In this document: piece after piece, positions 41,025-50,145 of the stretch
How the letters are laid out: the number at the start of each line of letters is the position of its first letter
Position numbering within the stretch: the stretch's first letter is position 1
Source: an uncultured Lachnospiraceae bacterium
Lineage (GTDB): Bacteria > Bacillota > Clostridia > Lachnospirales > Lachnospiraceae
Assembly (NCBI GenBank): GCA_910589075.1
Contig: CAJUSK010000034.1
Location: forward strand, 1 to 64,000
DNA length: 64,000 bases
Direction of reading: 5' to 3'
Made by a program: the position numbers and the translations under genes
The notes under the pieces: model-generated
Told to the model about the DNA's origin: nothing
What the model saw: the letters and a program-made list of their open reading frames with translations, nothing else
Database searches by the model: none

Positions 41025-42457
41025 TGAAATTTTCTTTAAAGATCCTGTTGTGGATGATCGCCGTCATGGCGCTGGCGCTGGGATTCAGCGGTTTCTATCT
41101 GGTGAACTTTGTCTTTGAGACTTCCCTGGAGCGCGAGGTGGGCCAGGCGCTGGATGAGAGCAGTATCCTGAGTTTTGCCTTTGAAACGGCTGCGCTGAGC
41201 GTGCCATCCAAGTATAGTGTGATGCCGGACAGCACGGTGGAGGAGATTGCCTCCAATCTGGAGTCTGGCGGGAAGGACAGCCGGCGCCGGGTGCGTATTT
41301 CCGATGAGGGGAAACATGTGTTGTATGTCAGCGACGGTTTTGAGACAGATTTTACAATACTGACCCAGACCAGTGAGACGGTGAAGGCCTATCAGGTGAT
41401 TTCCGCAGGGGAGAAGTACTATATTCATACAGGCGTTTCCGTCAATGCCCTGGGGCGGGTACTCTATCTGGAGACTATGCGGGACGTGACGGAAGTGTTT
41501 TCCGAGCGTTCCGTGGGATTTTCTCTGTACCGCCGGGTGACACTGGTGATGCTGCTGGCAGGGGCGGTGATTATGCATCTGATTTCTTCTGTACTGACCA
41601 AGCCCATACGTCTTCTCACAAGGGCGACGAAGCGGATGGCGGCGGGTGATTATGCTTATCGGGCCAGGCAGATCAGCCGGGATGAACTGGGGCAGCTGAC
41701 ACGGGACTTTAACAGGATGGCCAAAGCGCTGAAACGGAACGTTGACAGGCTGGAAGAGGAGATCGAAGCCAGAGAAGAGTTTATGGGTGCCTTTGCCCAT
41801 GAACTGAAAACGCCGCTGACGGCGATTATCGGTTATGCGGACATGCTTCGCTCCCACAAACTGGACGAGGAAAAGAGTTTCATGTCCGCCAATTATATTT
41901 ATACCGAAGGAAAGCGGCTGGAGGCTATGTCCCTGCGCCTTTTGGATATTATTGTGGCGGGGAAGAACAGCCCCGAGCTGGCGGAATTTTCTGCGGGTTC
42001 AATTTTCGACTATCTTCGCAAAATGTTTACGGGCACCAGGGATATGGAGTTTTGTTTTTCCTATGAGGAAGGCACGGCGGTGGCGGAAGTGAATCTGATT
42101 AAGACTGTGCTGGTGAATCTGATTGACAATGCCTGCAAATCGTCGGAACCGGGCAGCCTGATTGAAGTACAGGGATACGCATTGGAGGAAGGATACCGGT
42201 TTGCGGTGCGGGATCATGGAATTGGTATTCCTGAGGAAGAAGTGCGTAAGATTACAAAAGCCTTTTACATGGTGGACAAATCCCGTGCCAGAAGCAAGAA
42301 CGGAGCCGGGCTGGGTCTGGCGCTCTGTGTGGAAATCCTGAAAATCCATCACAGTAAACTACAGATTGAGAGTGTGCCGGGAAGGGGTTCCTGCTTCAGT
42401 TTTGTGCTGCCGGTCTGTATGGACTTTGATGAGGAGAGGAAGGCGGAGACAACATGA
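41024..42457 (+). CDS. Sensor histidine kinase
   Basis: A 477-residue membrane kinase: N-terminal membrane segment (LLWMIAVMALALGFSGFYLV), an extracellular sensor part of about 150 residues, a second membrane segment (VTLVMLLAGAVIMHLISSVL), HAMP, HisKA with phospho-acceptor His259 (FAHELKTPLTAIIGY), and an ATPase domain (NLIDNACKSS, DHGIGIP, GAGLGLALC). It pairs with the response regulator before it (1-bp overlap) and overlaps the next gene by 4 bp. Confidence 0.93.
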   Translation: MKFSLKILLWMIAVMALALGFSGFYLVNFVFETSLEREVGQALDESSILSFAFETAALSVPSKYSVMPDSTVEEIASNLESGGKDSRRRVRISDEGKHVLYVSDGFETDFTILTQTSETVKAYQVISAGEKYYIHTGVSVNALGRVLYLETMRDVTEVFSERSVGFSLYRRVTLVMLLAGAVIMHLISSVLTKPIRLLTRATKRMAAGDYAYRARQISRDELGQLTRDFNRMAKALKRNVDRLEEEIEAREEFMGAFAHELKTPLTAIIGYADMLRSHKLDEEKSFMSANYIYTEGKRLEAMSLRLLDIIVAGKNSPELAEFSAGSIFDYLRKMFTGTRDMEFCFSYEEGTAVAEVNLIKTVLVNLIDNACKSSEPGSLIEVQGYALEEGYRFAVRDHGIGIPEEEVRKITKAFYMVDKSRARSKNGAGLGLALCVEILKIHHSKLQIESVPGRGSCFSFVLPVCMDFDEERKAETT

Positions 42458-43284
42458 AATTTGGGATAAAGGCATGGGCGCTGCTTGTGTTTGCGGCATT
42501 TTCCGTGATGCTTTCCATCTGGGGGCCGGAGGCGTTTGCCAAGTATCAGGATACGAAGATACTCAATACCATCCATACGGAGACGGTGGAAGCGGCCGGC
42601 GCCGGATACCGGTATCGGTTGAAAGCCAATGAAAAACTGTATATCCTGTCCCGCTGCCTGAGCAGTCAGGTGCTGCCGGAGAGTGAAAGCAATGCCATGA
42701 CCCGGCTGGACGGCGAAGAGGCTTTGTACCAGGAGCCGGAAGGTTCCTATGCTTTTGTGCCCAATTATCGGGGGCCTTCCGTGGGGGAAATTACGGATGA
42801 GCAGATTTATGAGACATGCAACAAAACCCTGGCGGTTTTGAAAGAGAATGGTATACTGCCAAAGGAAATCCGGGAGGTGGAACCGGCTCTGTATGATGCC
42901 ACGCTGTATTCCGCCATCGATGTGCTGGAGCCCCGGAATAATATTGCGGTCTGGAAGATGAGTCTTTCCGACAGCCGGGAAAATGCCGATAAGGGAAACC
43001 GGCTGATTGACGCCTACATCGATGCGGATGACGGAAAAATCTATGAGTTTTATGTGAGAACCCCGCTGTTGTGGGAGGAGATTGATGCCGATGCGGTGAT
43101 GGAAACCTGGAGCAGATATATGGGTCTGGACAGTCCGGAGCCCTATGAATCGGAAAACCCGCTGTTGGAAACCACCCCCTATTTCAAAAAATATGTGTTC
43201 CCCGGAATGGGTGATGAGCGGACCATTGTCACTGTGGGATTCTATGAAGGGATCAATGAGTTATTTCTCAAGATTTCCAAATGA
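42454..43284 (+). CDS. Unknown membrane-anchored protein co-transcribed with the two-component system
   Basis: A 276-residue protein with an N-terminal membrane anchor or signal (AWALLVFAAFSVMLSIWG) and an extracellular domain. Its ATG overlaps the kinase stop (ATGA). No family is recognised. Its place as last gene after a regulator-kinase pair suggests an accessory to signal sensing, much like the YycH/YycI type in arrangement only, not in sequence. A terminator follows. Confidence 0.6.
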   Translation: MKFGIKAWALLVFAAFSVMLSIWGPEAFAKYQDTKILNTIHTETVEAAGAGYRYRLKANEKLYILSRCLSSQVLPESESNAMTRLDGEEALYQEPEGSYAFVPNYRGPSVGEITDEQIYETCNKTLAVLKENGILPKEIREVEPALYDATLYSAIDVLEPRNNIAVWKMSLSDSRENADKGNRLIDAYIDADDGKIYEFYVRTPLLWEEIDADAVMETWSRYMGLDSPEPYESENPLLETTPYFKKYVFPGMGDERTIVTVGFYEGINELFLKISK

Positions 43285-43343
43285 TGCAAAAATGATGCAA
43301 AAATGATGATACTTTGATGCAAAAATGATGAAAGTTTGATGCA
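43282..43343. repeat. Short direct repeats TGATGCAAAA
   Basis: TGATGCA occurs four times (starting 43282, 43293, 43314 and 43338), three times followed by AAAA, right after the last gene of the two-component operon. The first copy includes its stop codon. Confidence 0.6.
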
Positions 43344-43390
43344 GCCCATGTGTAATCTTAGATCAGAAGATCACACATGGGCTGTTTCTG
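43342..43390 (+). terminator. Terminator of the two-component operon
   Basis: CAGCCCATGTGT (43342-43353) and ACACATGGGCTG (43373-43384) form a perfect 12-bp stem, then TTTCTG. Confidence 0.75.
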
Positions 43391-43457
43391 AGTGTAAAAA
43401 TACAGATGACACTGTGGAGACAGAATTCATTTTTCATTTTATAAGGAGTATCGACAG

Positions 43458-44903
43458 ATGTACAAAAGCGAAACCTATTTCAAACAATATTGCCATAAAA
43501 ACCAGATGAGAAAAAAGATTATCAAAACCGGAAAACGGATACTGGCCGCGACGCTGGCCGCATGTCTGCTTTGTTCCACAGGCTTTTTGCTCCACAGACT
43601 GCCGCTGACGCAGGTATTTGCGGCGCAGGAAAAAGACCTGGAAGGGGAGGAAAGCGTACTGACGCTGAACGGCTACACACTCAAAATGATTTCCGCAGAC
43701 GCGGTATCCGGTGAAGCGGCAGCGGGTGAAGAGGCGCCTGCCCGGATTGAAGTGGAAACCAGGGCGAAACCGGTGGTTTTTCTGGATGCAGGACATGGAG
43801 GGGCGGACGAAGGCTGCGCGAGAGACGGAATACAGGAGAAGACAATCAACCTGGCGATTGCAAAGCAGACCCAGGCAAAGCTGGAGGCGTTGGGCTATGA
43901 TGTCATTATGGCGCGGGAAGGCGATACGTACATATCAAAGGAAAACAGGGTGAAGCTGGCAAATGCCCTGCAGGCGGACATTTATATCAGCATCCACCAG
44001 AATTCTTCCGAAGAGACAGATGTCAGCGGGATGGAAGTATGGTATGCCGGCGCAGATACGCTGCGTGATAATAAAAGACTGGCATTGCTCATTCGGCAGC
44101 AGACAGGGAAGAGCACGGGTACGCTGGAGCGGGAGCTGCGGGGAGATGCCGATTTCCATGTAACGGGGAGTACGGCCATGCCGGCCTGCCTTATTGAGAC
44201 AGGATTTCTGACCAATGAGGAGGAACGCCGCAAACTCATCACACCACAGTACCAGGAACAGATTGCAGCGGGTATTGCAGCGGGCGTTGACTATTATTTT
44301 CATCCCAAAATCATGTATCTGACCTTTGACGACGGCCCCTCCGAAGAAAATACATCCAGAATCCTGGATATTCTGAAGGCCAGAGGCATTCATGCAACTT
44401 TTTTCCTGGTAGGGGAAAATGTGAAAAAACACCCGGATATTGCCAGAAGAATTGTGGCGGAAGGGCATACGGTTGGAATTCATTGTAATGATCACGATTA
44501 TGATACGGTTTATCAGAGCGCGGACAGTTTTATTCAGGATTTTGAAGCCGCATATCAGACAATCTATGAAGTGACAGGTGTGGAAGCGAAGCTGTTCCGG
44601 TTCCCTGGCGGCAGCATTAACAATTATAACAAACAGGTAAGCGAAGAGATTATTGAGAAAATGACAGAAAGGGGGTACATTTATTATGACTGGAATGCCA
44701 GTCTGGATGATGCGGTAGGAACCAGGGAGCCTGAGGAACTGGTGGCAAAGGCGGTGGAAACCACACTGGGGCGGGAAAAAGTTGTTATGCTGGCTCATGA
44801 TGTGGTGTACAATACGGGAATCTGTCTGGAAGATTTGCTGGATTCGCTTCCGGAATACGAAATCAGACCACTGGATGAGGAGGTGGAGCCGATACAGTTT
44901 TGA
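43458..44903 (+). CDS. Fusion of N-acetylmuramoyl-L-alanine amidase and polysaccharide deacetylase
   Basis: A 481-residue exported protein: signal or membrane anchor at residues 25-50, an Amidase_3 domain at about 95-275 (FLDAGHGGADEG zinc His, IYISIHQNSS, CLIETGFLTN), then a NodB deacetylase domain at about 285-470 (YLTFDDGPSEENT, GHTVGIHCNDHDYD, FRFPGG, MLAHD). The amidase cuts the peptide stem from muramic acid and the deacetylase removes acetyl groups from glycan strands, so one protein has two wall-modifying activities. AAGGAG precedes the ATG. A single-gene unit with a terminator. Confidence 0.88.
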   Translation: MYKSETYFKQYCHKNQMRKKIIKTGKRILAATLAACLLCSTGFLLHRLPLTQVFAAQEKDLEGEESVLTLNGYTLKMISADAVSGEAAAGEEAPARIEVETRAKPVVFLDAGHGGADEGCARDGIQEKTINLAIAKQTQAKLEALGYDVIMAREGDTYISKENRVKLANALQADIYISIHQNSSEETDVSGMEVWYAGADTLRDNKRLALLIRQQTGKSTGTLERELRGDADFHVTGSTAMPACLIETGFLTNEEERRKLITPQYQEQIAAGIAAGVDYYFHPKIMYLTFDDGPSEENTSRILDILKARGIHATFFLVGENVKKHPDIARRIVAEGHTVGIHCNDHDYDTVYQSADSFIQDFEAAYQTIYEVTGVEAKLFRFPGGSINNYNKQVSEEIIEKMTERGYIYYDWNASLDDAVGTREPEELVAKAVETTLGREKVVMLAHDVVYNTGICLEDLLDSLPEYEIRPLDEEVEPIQF

Positions 44904-44927
44904 TAAGGGAATATTGCGGGAAACAGG

Positions 44928-44962
44928 AAAGGACATTGGTGTGTAGCCGATGTCCTTTTTGC
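44928..44962 (+). terminator. Terminator of the amidase-deacetylase gene
   Basis: AAAGGACATTGG (44928-44939) pairs with CCGATGTCCTTT (44947-44958) with one mismatch, followed by TT. Confidence 0.7.
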
Positions 44963-45106
44963 ATGGAATCCATGCATCTTTCCTAAATTAACTCGTTGTG
45001 CTACTTAAATAATTCATAAATTAGTTAAAAATATTTCACCTTGTTGTGAGTTTACATGAAAAAATCGTGCTATTGTTTGTCAAAAAATAAATAGGAGGAT
45101 TGTATT

Positions 45107-46240
45107 ATGGCAAGACGGGGTGAAAACATCAGAAAAAGGAAAGACGGACGGTGGGAAGGCAGATTTACGGTCTATGACATCGAAAAAGGACAGCCGTATG
45201 TGCGTTCCGTTTATGGGCGCAGCTATGGGGAAGCAAAGGAGAAGCTTTCCCAGGCAAAGCGTTCTGTGGAATTGCTGCTGGAAGGATTTATGGGAACTGC
45301 GATGTCGGGGCCTGTGTTCCACATGGCTGCGCAGGGATGGCTGGAAGAGGTAAAGCAGACCAAAAAATATTCCACTTACAGAAAGTACAGAACCGTTTAT
45401 GAAAAACATCTGCGGGAACGGCTGGGCGGCGTACCGTTGTCAGAACTGGACGAGCAAACGATGGACAGCGTATTTGCCCGTGACGGGGAACAGATGCTTT
45501 CCACCAGCTTAACGAGCAGTATTCTTTCCGTGCTGAACCGTATATTGGATTATGCGTCTGTCCGGTATCATGCGGGGCCGGAGACGTATACCTACAGGAA
45601 ACGGCATCCGGACAGAAGGCCGCTGGAAATTCTGAATCATACGCAGCAGGCGAAACTGATCCGGCGTCTGTATGACCGGATGGATATTTATAAACTGGGA
45701 ATTTTACTGTGTATTTCCACGGGACTGCGGCTGGGGGAAATATGCGCCCTGAAATGGGAGGATATTGATCTGGAAGGCGGGCTTTTGCATGTGAATGCCA
45801 CAGTACAGAGAATTGCCATAGATGATGCCTCCACCAAGACCACCCTGCTGGAAGGGGCGCCCAAAAGCGTTTTTTCAAAGCGGGAGATTCCGCTTTCGGA
45901 TGAGGTGATGAAACTGCTGTGTCCGTATTACGGGAAGGGAATTTATGTCCTGAAAGGCAGCTGCCCCATGGAGCCCAGGACCTATCAGAACCGGTTTCAG
46001 AGATATCTGGAGGAAGCGGGAATAGAGCGGAAAAATTTTCATATACTGCGGCATACCTTTGCGACAAACTGTGTGGAAGGCGGAGCGGATATCAAAAGCC
46101 TCAGTGAAATACTGGGCCATTCGGATGTAAAGATTACCCTGAACCGGTATGTGCATCCGGATCTGGAAATGAAACGGCAGCACCTGAATGCAATATCGGC
46201 TGTCTATGGGCAATATCTGAGTGCGGGAGCCGGCAGATAA
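45107..46240 (+). CDS. Tyrosine-type site-specific recombinase
   Basis: A 377-residue integrase: an AP2-like or arm-binding N-terminus (GENIRKRKDGRWEGRFTVYD), a SAM-like core-binding domain (ARDGEQMLSTSLTSSILSVL), and a catalytic domain with Arg (STGLRLGEICAL), His-x-x-Arg (HILRHTFATNC), His (LGHSDVKIT) and the nucleophile Tyr (LNRYVHP). It appears intact. No element or tRNA is visible beside it; it may be a remnant of an integrated element or a lone chromosomal recombinase. AGGAGG precedes the ATG. Confidence 0.9.
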   Translation: MARRGENIRKRKDGRWEGRFTVYDIEKGQPYVRSVYGRSYGEAKEKLSQAKRSVELLLEGFMGTAMSGPVFHMAAQGWLEEVKQTKKYSTYRKYRTVYEKHLRERLGGVPLSELDEQTMDSVFARDGEQMLSTSLTSSILSVLNRILDYASVRYHAGPETYTYRKRHPDRRPLEILNHTQQAKLIRRLYDRMDIYKLGILLCISTGLRLGEICALKWEDIDLEGGLLHVNATVQRIAIDDASTKTTLLEGAPKSVFSKREIPLSDEVMKLLCPYYGKGIYVLKGSCPMEPRTYQNRFQRYLEEAGIERKNFHILRHTFATNCVEGGADIKSLSEILGHSDVKITLNRYVHPDLEMKRQHLNAISAVYGQYLSAGAGR

Positions 46241-46287
46241 GCATGGCTGAAAAGAGCAGAAAAAACGGTAAAAAAACGGTAAACAGA

Positions 46288-46316
46288 TTGACAAACGGTT
46301 AATTGACGGGGATAAT
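46288..46316 (+). promoter_or_regulatory. Promoter of the Uma2 gene
   Basis: TTGACA (46288-46293), 17 bp, GATAAT (46311-46316). AACGGT occurs three times at 46264, 46275 and 46295, two copies just upstream of the -35 and one in the spacer, a possible regulator site. Confidence 0.6.
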
Positions 46317-46351
46317 AATGGAAAAGGGGCAATCACAAAAGGAGGGCTTTT

Positions 46352-47101
46352 ATGAGAATCGAGGAAATGAAAGCAATCAAGCAGGACAAAGGGTATACCT
46401 ATGAGCAGATAGCGGAATTGTCCGGTGTGCCGCTGGGCACGGTACTGAAAATTTTCAGCGGAGAGACGCAGTCGCCCCGCTATGCCACGCTGCAGGCTCT
46501 GGAACGGTTTTTTGCGGAGGTCAGCGCAGTGGGGGAAGAAGCGGCGTATAGTATCCGCAGCCGGCAGGGGGAATACACGGTGGAGGATTACTATGCACTG
46601 CCGGAAGAAGAGCGGGTGGAACTGATAGACGGTGTTATCTATGAGATGAGCGCTCCCTCATCCCGGCATCAGATGGCTGCAGGAGAGATTTATTACCAGT
46701 TCCTGCACTTTATCAGAAAGAATCAGGGGGGATGTATGCCATTGATTTCCCCCATTGATGTGCGCCTGAACTGTGATGAGCGGACGATGGTGCAGCCGGA
46801 TGTGATTGTAGTGTGTGACCGGGATAAGATACAGGAAAAATATGTATATGGCGCGCCGGATTTTGTTGCGGAAGTACTGTCGCCGTTTACACGGCACAGG
46901 GACTGTATCCGGAAACTGGACAAGTACCGGGAAGCAGGCGTGCGGGAATACTGGATCGTGGATCTGGAAAAGGAGAAAGTCATTGCCTATCGTTTTGAAG
47001 AAGAACTGTATCCTTCCGTTTACGGATTTGATACACCCATTCCGGCAGGGATTTTCCGGGGCAGGCTGGCGATTGATATGCGGGAAATCGGTGTGTTGTA
47101 A
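46352..47101 (+). CDS. Uma2-family nuclease with N-terminal helix-turn-helix
   Basis: A 249-residue protein. The first 55 residues are an XRE-like helix-turn-helix (YTYEQIAELSGVPLGTVLKI); the rest is a Uma2/DUF820 PD-(D/E)XK domain (VELIDGVIYEMSAPSSRHQM, then QPDVIVVCDRDK, DFVAEVLSP and REYWIVDLE). Uma2 proteins are numerous but poorly understood; a fused DNA-binding domain suggests self-regulation or target choice. AAGGAGGG precedes the ATG. Confidence 0.85.
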   Translation: MRIEEMKAIKQDKGYTYEQIAELSGVPLGTVLKIFSGETQSPRYATLQALERFFAEVSAVGEEAAYSIRSRQGEYTVEDYYALPEEERVELIDGVIYEMSAPSSRHQMAAGEIYYQFLHFIRKNQGGCMPLISPIDVRLNCDERTMVQPDVIVVCDRDKIQEKYVYGAPDFVAEVLSPFTRHRDCIRKLDKYREAGVREYWIVDLEKEKVIAYRFEEELYPSVYGFDTPIPAGIFRGRLAIDMREIGVL

Positions 47102-47263
47102 ATTTCGGAAAGCTGTAAACTTTTTCCTCCTGTTTGCCGATATTTGTTATAGCAGGCCGTCTGTCTTTTTGACCGGCGGCGGGAGTTTCAGTTCAGCCTG
47201 TGTGGGTGGACCCGCAGGGATGCCGCAAACGGATTTGCAGCAGGATTTCAGGGAGGATGATCA

Positions 47264-48049
47264 ATGAACGACAGTGCAATGGTACAGGTGGAAAGCAATC
47301 CGGCAGCCGCCTCCGGATACGCCTGTGTACAGAAACATGACAGGGATGGCAAGACCGAGACCGCCGCAAAGGCCAGGCCCGGCAATTATGGCAGGACCGT
47401 AGGCAACCCGCAGTTGAGTGAAAAGGCGGAAAAATATTATCATGAATTAAAAAAGAAATATGGCAATATGGAGTTTATTCTTGTCAGTGAAGACATGAAG
47501 GCGCAGACACAGGCGCAGGCATCTCAGTATGCGAACCCTGGCCGTATGGTGGTACTGATCGATACGGATAAGGTGGAGCGTATGGCGGAGGATGAGAATT
47601 ACCGGAAGCAGTACGAAAGCATTATTTCCAATGCTGCTCTGAAGATGTCCATGTCAGGCAAAGGATTTGGCGCCGCCGGCAGTCATGTGAAATCCTTTGG
47701 CATGAAAGTGAACGATGGCGGACTCACTTCCTTCTTTGCAGTCGTTGACAAGTCATTGGCCTCTCAGAAGCAACGGCTGGAAAAGAGTGCTGCGAAAAAG
47801 AAAGCAGACAAGAAGAAAGCTGCAAAGATGGCAGAGGAAAAACGGGCGGAAAAGAGAAAAGCTGCAAAGGCAGAAGAGAGAAAGCGGCCGGAGGATTTGG
47901 AACAGGATGACGACACCGTTACTGTTACCGCCTCCTCATGGGAAGAGCTGGTTCAAAAAGTAAATGATGTATTGTATGAAAGCATGAGCGATTATGCCCG
48001 CACGGAAGAAGAACTGGCGCGGGGACAGCATTTTGATTTCCGGAGTTGA
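47264..48049 (+). CDS. DUF6033-like protein with Lys/Ala-rich coiled coil (paralogue 1)
   Basis: A 261-residue protein sharing a core with the gene at 48674: LSEKAEKYYHELKKKYGNM, a segment on conversion to a VLID/VLLEP strand, and a long Lys/Ala/Glu helix (KKKADKKKAAKMAEEKRAEK). No signal peptide. The family, common in Lachnospiraceae, has no known role. GGGAGGATGATCA precedes the ATG. It is followed after 16 bp by another small gene; the three look like one operon. Confidence 0.7.
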   Translation: MNDSAMVQVESNPAAASGYACVQKHDRDGKTETAAKARPGNYGRTVGNPQLSEKAEKYYHELKKKYGNMEFILVSEDMKAQTQAQASQYANPGRMVVLIDTDKVERMAEDENYRKQYESIISNAALKMSMSGKGFGAAGSHVKSFGMKVNDGGLTSFFAVVDKSLASQKQRLEKSAAKKKADKKKAAKMAEEKRAEKRKAAKAEERKRPEDLEQDDDTVTVTASSWEELVQKVNDVLYESMSDYARTEEELARGQHFDFRS

Positions 48050-48065
48050 GAGCGGAGGCGATGGT

Positions 48066-48590
48066 ATGCGCTTAGTGAATACGGGAGAAAGGGAACAGAG
48101 CCGGATTCATGCGCCGGAGCATCCTGCACAGATGGCAGACACCGGGCAGATCAAACAGAAGAACAGCCGGAAGGAAAGCATCCGGGAAAAAGCAAAATGT
48201 GATAAACTGGAACTGTCAGAAGCTGCGTTGGAGATGTTGCAGAAACAGGCAGAAGAGAACAGGAAGGCTGAGGAGAAGTCCGGCGATGCACTGGTGGATC
48301 TGGGCAAAATCATGGAAATTGCCCGCCGGATTGCCAGAGGTGACAGTGTTCCACCCAGAGATGAAAAGAAGCTGATGGAATACAGCGACGAACTGTACCA
48401 GATGGCAAAGTCGGCGGCGATGTTAAGCCGCCGGAAAAAACATAAAAAACACAAATCCCTCTTTGATGAAGAAGAGGGCGGGACGATGGAAGAGAAAATG
48501 CGCAAACTGCTGAGAGAAGACGATACTGCCGGTGAGACTGCAGTGTCCGGCGGCAGCGAAACCGGAAATCCCGAAGAAACCGGTGCCTGA
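48066..48590 (+). CDS. Unknown charged protein between two DUF6033-like genes
   Basis: A 174-residue, strongly charged, helical protein (GKIMEIARRIARGDSVPPRD, then KKLMEYSDELYQMAKSAAML, then RRKKHKKHKS). ATG 48066 has GGAGG 6 bp ahead; an open frame to 47994 overlaps the previous gene without a ribosome site. Not recognised by name, but the central segment looks like a clostridial family that accompanies DUF6033. Probably cytoplasmic. Confidence 0.65.
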   Translation: MRLVNTGEREQSRIHAPEHPAQMADTGQIKQKNSRKESIREKAKCDKLELSEAALEMLQKQAEENRKAEEKSGDALVDLGKIMEIARRIARGDSVPPRDEKKLMEYSDELYQMAKSAAMLSRRKKHKKHKSLFDEEEGGTMEEKMRKLLREDDTAGETAVSGGSETGNPEETGA

Positions 48591-48673
48591 AAGGATCGGG
48601 CACCAGAAACCCGGAGACCCTGCGGCGGGCTGCCGGCAGGAATATAACAATCATATCAGGGAGGATATGCGAC

Positions 48674-49414
48674 ATGAATGGAATCAACAATTATCAGGTG
48701 TACCACAACAGTTATAACAATACTGCGTCATATGCCATGGCCAATGAAAAGGCCGGCGCCAGAAGCGCGGAAGGCAGTGCAAAGAAGGCTGGAGGTGTAT
48801 CTGACAGCAGCGCAAAGCCGTCGGCGTTAAGCGATGATGCAAAGGATCTGCTGGGACGTCTGAAGAAAAAATATGGCAATATGGATTTTATCATTGCCAA
48901 CTATGACAGTGAAGAGGAAGCACAGCAGTATCTGGCCGGCGGGACAAAGGAATACAGTGTGTTGCTGGAGCCGGAAGTGCTGGAAGAGATGGCAGCCGAT
49001 CAGGATGCGGAAAAGAAATATACGGGTATGATTGAGGATGCCACCGCAAAACTGGCCGATATGAAAGCAGAACTGGGCGAAGACGATACGGTAACACGTA
49101 TGGGTATCACAATCGGCAAAGACGGCAACGCTTCTTATTTTGCAGAGCTGGAGAAATCCGGTGAAAAGCAGAAAGAACGGATTGAAAAATCCAGAGCGAA
49201 TAAGAAAGAAGAGGCTGCCAAAGCCAAGAAAGCAGAAGCGAAAAAGGCGGAAGAAGAGCGGTTGCGCAAGACCGGTGAGTATGCTGTAAAGCGTACTATG
49301 GTGACAGCCGATACCGCCGACGGTTTGCTGGAAAAGATCCGGAATGTGGACTGGGATGCCATCAAACCGGAACAGAGAGCTGCAGTGGGAGGCGTGATTG
49401 ATTACGGTATTTAA
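48674..49414 (+). CDS. DUF6033-like protein (paralogue 2)
   Basis: A 246-residue protein with the same core as paralogue 1: LSDDAKDLLGRLKKKYGNMD, then EYSVLLEPEVLEEMAADQD, and a Lys/Ala-rich helix (KSRANKKEEAAKAKKAEAKK). The N-terminal tail (YQVYHNSYNNTAS) resembles the tail of secreted or surface-associated family members but there is no signal peptide. Function unknown. GGGAGGATATGCGAC precedes the ATG, and a terminator follows. Confidence 0.72.
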   Translation: MNGINNYQVYHNSYNNTASYAMANEKAGARSAEGSAKKAGGVSDSSAKPSALSDDAKDLLGRLKKKYGNMDFIIANYDSEEEAQQYLAGGTKEYSVLLEPEVLEEMAADQDAEKKYTGMIEDATAKLADMKAELGEDDTVTRMGITIGKDGNASYFAELEKSGEKQKERIEKSRANKKEEAAKAKKAEAKKAEEERLRKTGEYAVKRTMVTADTADGLLEKIRNVDWDAIKPEQRAAVGGVIDYGI

Positions 49415-49454
49415 CCGGTTCCATGAAAACGGATAAACAGACGAAAAGAGATAA

Positions 49455-49488
49455 AGTCCCTGGAAACTTAGTTTTCAGGGGCTTTTAC
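49455..49488 (+). terminator. Terminator of the DUF6033 cluster
   Basis: AGTCCCTG-AAA pairs with TTT-CAGGGGCT around a short loop, followed by TTTT. The convergent SOD gene ends 34 bp further on. Confidence 0.7.
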
Positions 49489-49521
49489 TGTATATGAAAA
49501 GACGGGCCGGCATTTTACCTG

Positions 49522-50145
49522 TTATGTTCCGGAAAAGTTCTTTTCCGCCTGTTCCCAGTTGATTACGGAAAACCAGTCGTCTATATAATTTTTCCGCATA
49601 TTGTAATATTGCAGATAATAGGCATGTTCCCATACGTCAATGCTGACAATGGGCTGGTCTTTGGAAGAAAGCAATGTCCCCTGATTGTCGGTGGTTCGGA
49701 ATGCCAGTTTGCCGTCGCTGTCAAGTACCAGCCAGGCATAGCCGGAACCGAATACGGACAGAGCCGCGGCGGTAAACAGATCCCGGAAGTTTTCAAAACA
49801 GCCAAACTGCCATTCAATCAAATCAGCCAGACTTCCGGAAGGGGGCCTGTTATCATTTTTTTTCAGGGTAGAAAAGTAGAAAATATGATTGTAGGCTCCG
49901 CCTGCATTGTGCAGGATGGAACTGCGTATATGGGTGGGCATATTGTCCGCATAACAGATAAGCTGCTCCAGAGAAAATTCCTGATATTCCGGGTAATCCA
50001 CAAGCACCTGATTCAAATCGTTGATATAGGTCTGCAAATACCCGTTGCGATGGAGTTCCATGGTTTTCCTGCTGATAAAAGGTTCCATGGAGTCATAGGC
50101 ATAGGGAAGCGGCGGATTGACAAAAGGATAGTGTTCGTTCAACAA
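49522..50145 (-). CDS. Superoxide dismutase of the Fe/Mn family, divergent
   Basis: A 207-residue SOD-fold protein. Likely metal ligands are His32 (ELHRNGYLQTY), His87 (GAYNHIFYF), Asp170 and His174 (SIDVWEHAYYLQYYN). The first-helix motif lacks the usual run of histidines, so the protein is a divergent member and its metal or activity is uncertain. The start is TTG at 50145 with AGGAG 6 bp ahead. It lies next to a DtxR-type metal regulator and the feo operon, consistent with iron/manganese and oxygen-stress control. Confidence 0.82.
   Translation of the reverse strand: MLNEHYPFVNPPLPYAYDSMEPFISRKTMELHRNGYLQTYINDLNQVLVDYPEYQEFSLEQLICYADNMPTHIRSSILHNAGGAYNHIFYFSTLKKNDNRPPSGSLADLIEWQFGCFENFRDLFTAAALSVFGSGYAWLVLDSDGKLAFRTTDNQGTLLSSKDQPIVSIDVWEHAYYLQYYNMRKNYIDDWFSVINWEQAEKNFSGT

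Noticed and set aside
45107..46240. Tyrosine recombinase as the end of another integrated element
   Set aside because: No tRNA, flanking direct repeat or broken gene could be found beside it, so no element is called.
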